DNA of 64,000 bases from Antrihabitans cavernicola (GTDB lineage: Bacteria; Actinomycetota; Actinomycetes; Mycobacteriales; Mycobacteriaceae), in the NCBI RefSeq assembly GCF_008297975.1, contig NZ_VLNY01000002.1:620001-684000 (forward strand), in the 5' to 3' direction. Positions 60,701 to 64,000 of this stretch are shown here, piece after piece. The position numbers were made by a program, and so were the translations under genes. Below the pieces are notes generated by a model. That model saw only the letters and a list, made by a program, of their open reading frames with translations, searched no databases and was not told the DNA's origin. How positions within the stretch are numbered: the stretch's first letter is position 1; every line of letters starts with the position of its first letter.

Positions 60701-61117
60701 CACCGGGTCAAGCTCGGCCCGGGTGTCGAATTGTTGATCGGACTCGAAGCGATCTCCGAACCCGACGAACGCGGCATGCGGACCGTGATGTGCATCCTCA
60801 ACGGTCAACTACGCCCGGTATCGGTGCGTGATCGGTCCGTCTCCGCCGACGTTCCCGCCGCGGAGAAGGCAGAGAAGGGCAACCCGGCGCACATTCCGGC
60901 ACCGTTCGCCGGTGTCGTGACGCTCTCCATCGCGGTCGGCGACAAGATCACAGCCGGCGACACCGTCGCGACCATCGAAGCCATGAAAATGGAAGCCGCG
61001 ATCACCGCCCCACGCGGGGGCACCGTCACCCGCTTGGCGATCGGAGCCGTCCAACAAGTCGAAGGCGGCGACCTGCTCGCCGAGGTCGCGTTCAGCGAGG
61101 AATCGAGCGCGGAGTAG
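57710..61117 (+). CDS. pyc: Pyruvate carboxylase
   Basis: 1135 aa. ATG 57710 begins the conserved MFSKVLVANRGEIAIRAFRAA; an in-frame ATG at 57659 adds 17 residues without homology. Biotin carboxylase domain ~1-450 (ATP-grasp FVKAVAGGGGRGMRRV; catalytic EMNPRIQVEHTVTEEVTDVDLV), carboxyltransferase ~530-800 (DTTFRDAHQSLLATRVRTTGL; metal site VHVHTHDTPGGQLATY) and a C-terminal biotinyl domain with IEAMKMEAAI. Makes oxaloacetate, refilling the cycle fed by PrpC. rsmD starts 3 bp downstream, and homologous order is pyc-rsmD-coaD in M. tuberculosis (Rv2967c-Rv2966c-Rv2965c). Confidence 0.97.
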   Translation: MFSKVLVANRGEIAIRAFRAAYELGAGTVAVFPYEDRNSVHRLKADESYQIGEEGHPVRAYLTVEEIVAAAKKSGADAVYPGYGFLSENPDLAAACKKAGLTFVGPSAEILELTGNKARAIAAAKAAGLPVLASSEPSADIEELIEASKTMHFPLFVKAVAGGGGRGMRRVAEPELLRESIEAAAREAESAFGDPTVFLEQAVVDPRHIEVQILADQHGNVIHLFERDCSVQRRHQKVIELAPAPNLPEDLRAKICADAVAFAKQIGYTCAGTVEFLLDKRGQHVFIEMNPRIQVEHTVTEEVTDVDLVQSQLRIASGESLDDLGLSQETIVLRGAALQCRITTEDPANGFRPDTGRITAYRTPGGAGVRLDGGSSLGAEVGAYFDSMLVKLTCRGRDFPTAVARARRAVTEFRIRGVSTNIPFLQAVLDDPDFREGRVTTSFIEERPQLLTMRSSADRGTKILTYLADVTVNKPHGERPSTVYPHDKLPDIDLTVAPPDGSRQRLLTLGPDGFAAALREQKALAVTDTTFRDAHQSLLATRVRTTGLLGVAGHVARLTPELLSIEAWGGATYDVALRFLHEDPWERLAALREAVPNICLQMLLRGRNTVGYTPYPDDVARAFVTEATDTGVDIFRIFDALNNVDQMRPAIDAVRETGTALAEVAMSYTGDLANPAEQLYTLDYYLRLAEQIVDAGAHVLAIKDMAGLLRAPAATTLVTALRKNFDLPVHVHTHDTPGGQLATYLAAWQAGADAVDGASAAMAGTTSQPALSAIVAAAAHTERDTGLDLQNVCDLEPYWEALRKVYKPFESGLPAPTGRVYTHEIPGGQLSNLRQQAIALGLGDRFEEVEAKYAAADRLLGRLVKVTPSSKVVGDLALALVGTGVDVQAFAADPGSYDIPDSVIGFLRGDLGTPAGGWPEPFRTRALEGRGATKPVTALTPADETGLAGTSLQRQATLNRLLFPGPTKEFEAHREQYGDTSGLSANQFFYGLRRGDEHRVKLGPGVELLIGLEAISEPDERGMRTVMCILNGQLRPVSVRDRSVSADVPAAEKAEKGNPAHIPAPFAGVVTLSIAVGDKITAGDTVATIEAMKMEAAITAPRGGTVTRLAIGAVQQVEGGDLLAEVAFSEESSAE

Positions 61118-61120
61118 ACC

Positions 61121-61690
61121 GTGCCGAGAATCGTGGCGGGCGTCGCGCGGGGACGCCGCCTGCAGGTGCCGCCTGCCGGGACGCGGCCGACCTCCGATCG
61201 GGTGCGGGAAGCGGTGTTCAACGCCATCGTGAGTCGCATCGATCTCGACGGGGCGCGCGTACTCGATCTCTACGCGGGCTCGGGTGCGCTGGGGCTGGAG
61301 GCGCTCTCGCGCGGTGCAGGCCACGTGCTGCTCGTGGAGTCCGATGCGAAGGCGGCGGGGACCGTCAAGGACAACGCCGCGGTGGTGAACATGCCAGGTT
61401 CCGTGGTTCGGGTGTCTTCTGTCGCGGCGGTGCTGGCAACTGCTCCCGACGAGCCGTACGACCTGGTCTTCGCCGATCCGCCGTATGCGGTGTCGGACGA
61501 TTCGGTCGAGTCCGACCTAGTCGCGCTGCTCGCGCACAGCTGGGTCGAGACGGATTCGGTTGTGGCTCTGGAACGTTCGTCACGTTCGCCGGATACCACC
61601 TGGCCCGCGGGCTATGAAGTGCTTCGGGTACGCAAGTACGGCGAAGCCAAGATCGAGCTCGCACGGGTAATCGCAACTGATAGCGTCTGA
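61121..61690 (+). CDS. rsmD: 16S rRNA (guanine(966)-N(2))-methyltransferase
   Basis: 189 aa from GTG 61121. N-terminus [38 protein letters not shown] motif [20 protein letters not shown] (~48-67); catalytic DPPY motif in [12 protein letters not shown] (~112). coaD begins 4 bp after the stop. Typical length. Confidence 0.95.
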   Translation: MPRIVAGVARGRRLQVPPAGTRPTSDRVREAVFNAIVSRIDLDGARVLDLYAGSGALGLEALSRGAGHVLLVESDAKAAGTVKDNAAVVNMPGSVVRVSSVAAVLATAPDEPYDLVFADPPYAVSDDSVESDLVALLAHSWVETDSVVALERSSRSPDTTWPAGYEVLRVRKYGEAKIELARVIATDSV

Positions 61691-61694
61691 GACC

Positions 61695-62192
61695 ATGACA
61701 GGTGCCGTCTGCCCCGGTTCGTTCGATCCCGTGACCAACGGTCACCTCGACGTCATCGGAAGGGCCGCTGCGCAATTCGACGAAATCATCGTCACCGTGA
61801 TGATCAACAAGAGCAAGAGCGGGTTGTTCAGCATCGACGAGCGCATCGAGATGCTCCGGGATTCCACACAGCACCTGCCGAACGTTCGCGTCGACTCCTG
61901 GCACGGCCTTCTCGTCGACTTCGCCAAACAGCAGGGTGTCGCGGCGATCGTCAAAGGCCTCCGGGGCGCCAACGACTTCGACTACGAGCTGCAGATGGCA
62001 CAGATGAACCAAAAGCTCACCGGCGTCGACACGCTGTTCATCGCCACCAACCCCACCTACAGCTACCTGTCCAGTTCGTTGGTCAAGGAAGTCGCCACGT
62101 TCGGCGGCGATGTGGCAGACATGTTGCCTGCCGAGGTGCACAAGCGGCTGCTTGCGCGCATCGCCGAGCGCAAGGCGCAGTCAGGGACGTAG
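61695..62192 (+). CDS. coaD: Phosphopantetheine adenylyltransferase
   Basis: 165 aa nucleotidyltransferase of CoA synthesis. [19 protein letters not shown] (residues ~7-25) carries the HxGH-like NGHLD motif, and [17 protein letters not shown] (~122-138) the ISSTxxR-like motif. Complete. About 140 bp separate it from the sepIVA-like gene. Confidence 0.97.
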   Translation: MTGAVCPGSFDPVTNGHLDVIGRAAAQFDEIIVTVMINKSKSGLFSIDERIEMLRDSTQHLPNVRVDSWHGLLVDFAKQQGVAAIVKGLRGANDFDYELQMAQMNQKLTGVDTLFIATNPTYSYLSSSLVKEVATFGGDVADMLPAEVHKRLLARIAERKAQSGT

Positions 62193-62334
62193 GCGCCGAC
62201 CGGCGTCACAGGATCGAATCCCGACACACCGCTGTCGCAACGGGACGGGACCCGTCGCGGCGGGCAAACTGGTCGTCGACGATGTTCATACCCGCGTGCG
62301 CGGGCTCCGACGCGGCAGAGGATTGGGGTTTTTC

Positions 62335-63084
62335 GTGTACCGGGTATTCGAGGCGCTCGACGAGTTGGTGGCGATCGTCGAAGAGGCGCGCGGCATTCCC
62401 CCTACTCGGAGCTGTGTGGTTCCGCGTGGCGACGTGCTCGATCTGCTCGACGACGTTCGTGAGGCACTCCCTGGCGAGCTCGACGACGCTCAGGACGTTC
62501 TCGATCACCGCGACAAGTTGGTCGGCGATGCACGCTCGACTGCCGAGTCCACGGTGACGAGCGCGAACGCGCAGGCCGAAGACACAGTCGAGACCGCCCG
62601 TGAAGACGCGGATCGATTGCTGGCCGACGCCAAGGACCAGGCCGATCGGATGGTCAGCGAAGCGCGTTCGCATGCCGAGCAGCTGGTGGCCGATGCCCAG
62701 GCTCTGGCGGCTTCGACCGTTGCGGAGGCCAATCGTGAGCACGAGGCGGTGACGGGACGTGCCCGTTCCGAGGCGGATCGCATGATCGAAGCGGGCAAGG
62801 CGTCCTACGATCGCTCGGTCGCGGAAGGTACGTCGGAGCAGCAGCGATTGGTCGCGCAGACCGAGGTGGTGCAGGCCGCGCACGCCGAATCCGCTCGCGT
62901 GATCGATGGCGCGCATGCCGAATCCGATCGGCTGCGAGCCGACTGCGATCTGTATGTCGACTCCAAGCTCGCCGAGTTCGAAGAATTTCTCAGCGGCACC
63001 GTTCGCACGGTCGGTCGCGGGCGGCAGCAGCTGCGAACCGGTTCCGGCGTTCCCGACTACGCGGCGGACACAGCGCGCCGCTGA
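62335..63084 (+). CDS. DivIVA-like coiled-coil division protein, SepIVA-like
   Basis: 249 aa from GTG 62335; earlier in-frame codons lie in coaD. Residues 1-55 form a short N-terminal domain (YRVFEALDELVAIVEEARGIPPTRSCVVPRGDVLDLLDDVREALPGEL), and ~60-215 a long coiled coil rich in Ala/Asp/Glu/Arg heptads (ARSTAESTVTSANAQAEDTVETAREDADRLLADAKDQADRMV). It matches the mycobacterial septum protein SepIVA (Rv2927c), which lies beside DUF177, rpmF and rnc genes as here. A role in cell growth and division is inferred from homology. Confidence 0.85.
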   Translation: MYRVFEALDELVAIVEEARGIPPTRSCVVPRGDVLDLLDDVREALPGELDDAQDVLDHRDKLVGDARSTAESTVTSANAQAEDTVETAREDADRLLADAKDQADRMVSEARSHAEQLVADAQALAASTVAEANREHEAVTGRARSEADRMIEAGKASYDRSVAEGTSEQQRLVAQTEVVQAAHAESARVIDGAHAESDRLRADCDLYVDSKLAEFEEFLSGTVRTVGRGRQQLRTGSGVPDYAADTARR

Positions 63085-63177
63085 CATACCCGCGGGTAGC
63101 GAGCCTTTTGGTCGTACCGTCGGTCTCGCGTATCGTGGAGTGGTTGCCCTGTAGCGCTACCAGCGGAGAAATACCCA

Positions 63178-63795
63178 ATGTCAGGTAAGTCCCAGCACGC
63201 TTCGCGTCGTCATCTGACGGACGCGGATTTCGTGGTGGACACACGGTCCTTGGGTCGCCGTCCCGGATCGATGAAAGAGATCGACCGGACCATCGCTGCT
63301 CCGCATCGCATCGGGCTCGATTTGATTGCCATCGAAGAGGGCACGCCGATCGAGCTGTCGCTTCGGTTGGAAGCGGTGTCGGAGGGAGTGTTGATCACCG
63401 GGACCGTCGATGCGGCAACGGTGGGGGAATGCTCGCGCTGCCTGGAACCGTTCGAGGATCGGGTGAGTCTGCCTCTCACCGAGCTGTTCGCTTATCCGAA
63501 CAGTGCGACGGAGCAGACGACCGAATCCGACGAGATCTATCGCGTCGTCGACGATCACATCGATCTCGAGCCCGTGATCATCGACGCAGTGGGCCTCGCG
63601 TTGCCGCTGCAGCCGTTGTGCACCCCCGATTGCGAGGGTTTGTGCTCGGAATGTGGCGTTCGCCTGGCGATTGCAGGATCGGAGCACAAACATGAGATAC
63701 TTGACCCTCGCTGGGCTGGGCTCGCAGCCAAATTCGGTACCGATGCCGCCAGTGACAAACCTGTGAACGAAGATTCCGATTTCGAGGAGAAGTAG
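63178..63795 (+). CDS. DUF177/YceD family protein
   Basis: 205 aa. The YceD domain carries three Cys pairs: [12 protein letters not shown] (~84) and [17 protein letters not shown] (~146-160), probably zinc-binding. The family is co-located with rpmF (L32) in most bacteria and linked to 23S rRNA/ribosome assembly. Stop is 2 bp before the rpmF GTG. The N-terminus ([39 protein letters not shown]) is conserved in actinobacteria. Confidence 0.92.
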   Translation: MSGKSQHASRRHLTDADFVVDTRSLGRRPGSMKEIDRTIAAPHRIGLDLIAIEEGTPIELSLRLEAVSEGVLITGTVDAATVGECSRCLEPFEDRVSLPLTELFAYPNSATEQTTESDEIYRVVDDHIDLEPVIIDAVGLALPLQPLCTPDCEGLCSECGVRLAIAGSEHKHEILDPRWAGLAAKFGTDAASDKPVNEDSDFEEK

Positions 63796-63797
63796 AA

Positions 63798-63980
63798 GTG
63801 GCTGTTCCCAAGCGCAAAATGTCGCGTTCGAACACACGGTCGCGGCGTAGCCAGTGGAAGACCACTGCGCCCACGCTGATCACGTGCCCGAACCGTGGCT
63901 GTGGCGAGAAGACTCTCCCGCACACCGCGTGCCCGTCTTGCGGTACGTACAAGGGTCGACAGGTCACAGCAGCGGTCTGA
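63798..63980 (+). CDS. rpmF: 50S ribosomal protein L32
   Basis: 60 aa from GTG 63798: [22 protein letters not shown] with the zinc ribbon [21 protein letters not shown]. Complete. The next gene (expected rnc) would start beyond the window; 63981-64000 is non-coding here. Confidence 0.96.
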   Translation: MAVPKRKMSRSNTRSRRSQWKTTAPTLITCPNRGCGEKTLPHTACPSCGTYKGRQVTAAV

Positions 63981-64000
63981 CGGCTGCTCCGGGATCGACG

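Noticed and set aside
58646-60808. 720-codon frame antisense to pyc
   Set aside because: Shadow of pyc; no start signals, and the sense strand has complete biotin carboxylase and carboxyltransferase motifs.

Overview
The window looks like chromosomal DNA of a high-GC actinobacterium of the Mycobacteriales, most probably Rhodococcus or a near relative. Reasons: strong GC bias at third codon positions, many GTG starts, mycolata-type genes (LppZ-like lipoprotein, CFP6-like PH protein, HU with a Lys/Ala tail, MutT1-type Nudix fusion, FbiD/CofC, DUF3515, SepIVA-like protein), and a gene order that from memory parallels M. tuberculosis Rv3006 down to Rv2965c. No rRNA, prophage, insertion sequence or CRISPR array was seen.

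Layout. 0-8 kb: GMC oxidoreductase, LppZ-like lipoprotein, SWIM protein, DoxX protein, a three-gene unit (58-aa ribbon-helix-helix protein, VOC protein, methyltransferase), and an AbiEi/DUF559-like protein. 8-20 kb: branched-chain amino acid and serine genes (ilvD; ilvB-ilvN-ilvC behind a leader-peptide attenuator; serA; leuB), interrupted by a low-GC HNH nuclease gene. 19-23 kb: MFS transporter, FAH-family enzyme, gltX, tRNA-Gln(CTG), tRNA-Glu(CTC). 23-26.4 kb: accessory patch with a DUF222 HNH gene, a decayed tandem copy of its 5' end, and small membrane, DUF5302 and PPOX genes. 26.4-36.4 kb: IclR/LtbR-like regulator divergent from leuCD, hup, mutT1, ppk, fbiD, gpsA, ddl. 36.4-46.6 kb: DUF3515, thiL, gamma carbonic anhydrase, ung, hydrolase, enoyl-CoA hydratase, GNAT, rpmB, DAK2/FakA-like, recG, lipoprotein. 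46.6-51.7 kb: methylcitrate module (prpR divergent from prpDBC). 51.7-57.5 kb: secreted M15-like protein, metE behind a cobalamin riboswitch, orphan molybdopterin oxidoreductase. 57.7-64 kb: pyc, rsmD, coaD, sepIVA-like, yceD (DUF177), rpmF; the window stops where rnc would be expected.

How the genes work together. ilvBNC, ilvD, leuB and leuCD give most of the valine/isoleucine/leucine route. Three control layers are visible or inferred: an attenuator whose 17-codon leader carries consecutive Leu-Leu-Val-Ile codons, an LtbR-type regulator at leuCD, and a B12 riboswitch on metE. prpDBC clears propionyl-CoA to pyruvate and succinate under PrpR, and pyc nearby refills oxaloacetate.

No wholly new multi-gene system is evident. 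The best leads are the RHH-VOC-methyltransferase unit with a candidate operator, the low-GC HNH nuclease, a 62-bp dispersed palindrome next to a decayed copy of the ilvD 3' end, the DUF222 tandem duplication, and a Mo oxidoreductase lacking an obvious Sec/Cys metal ligand.
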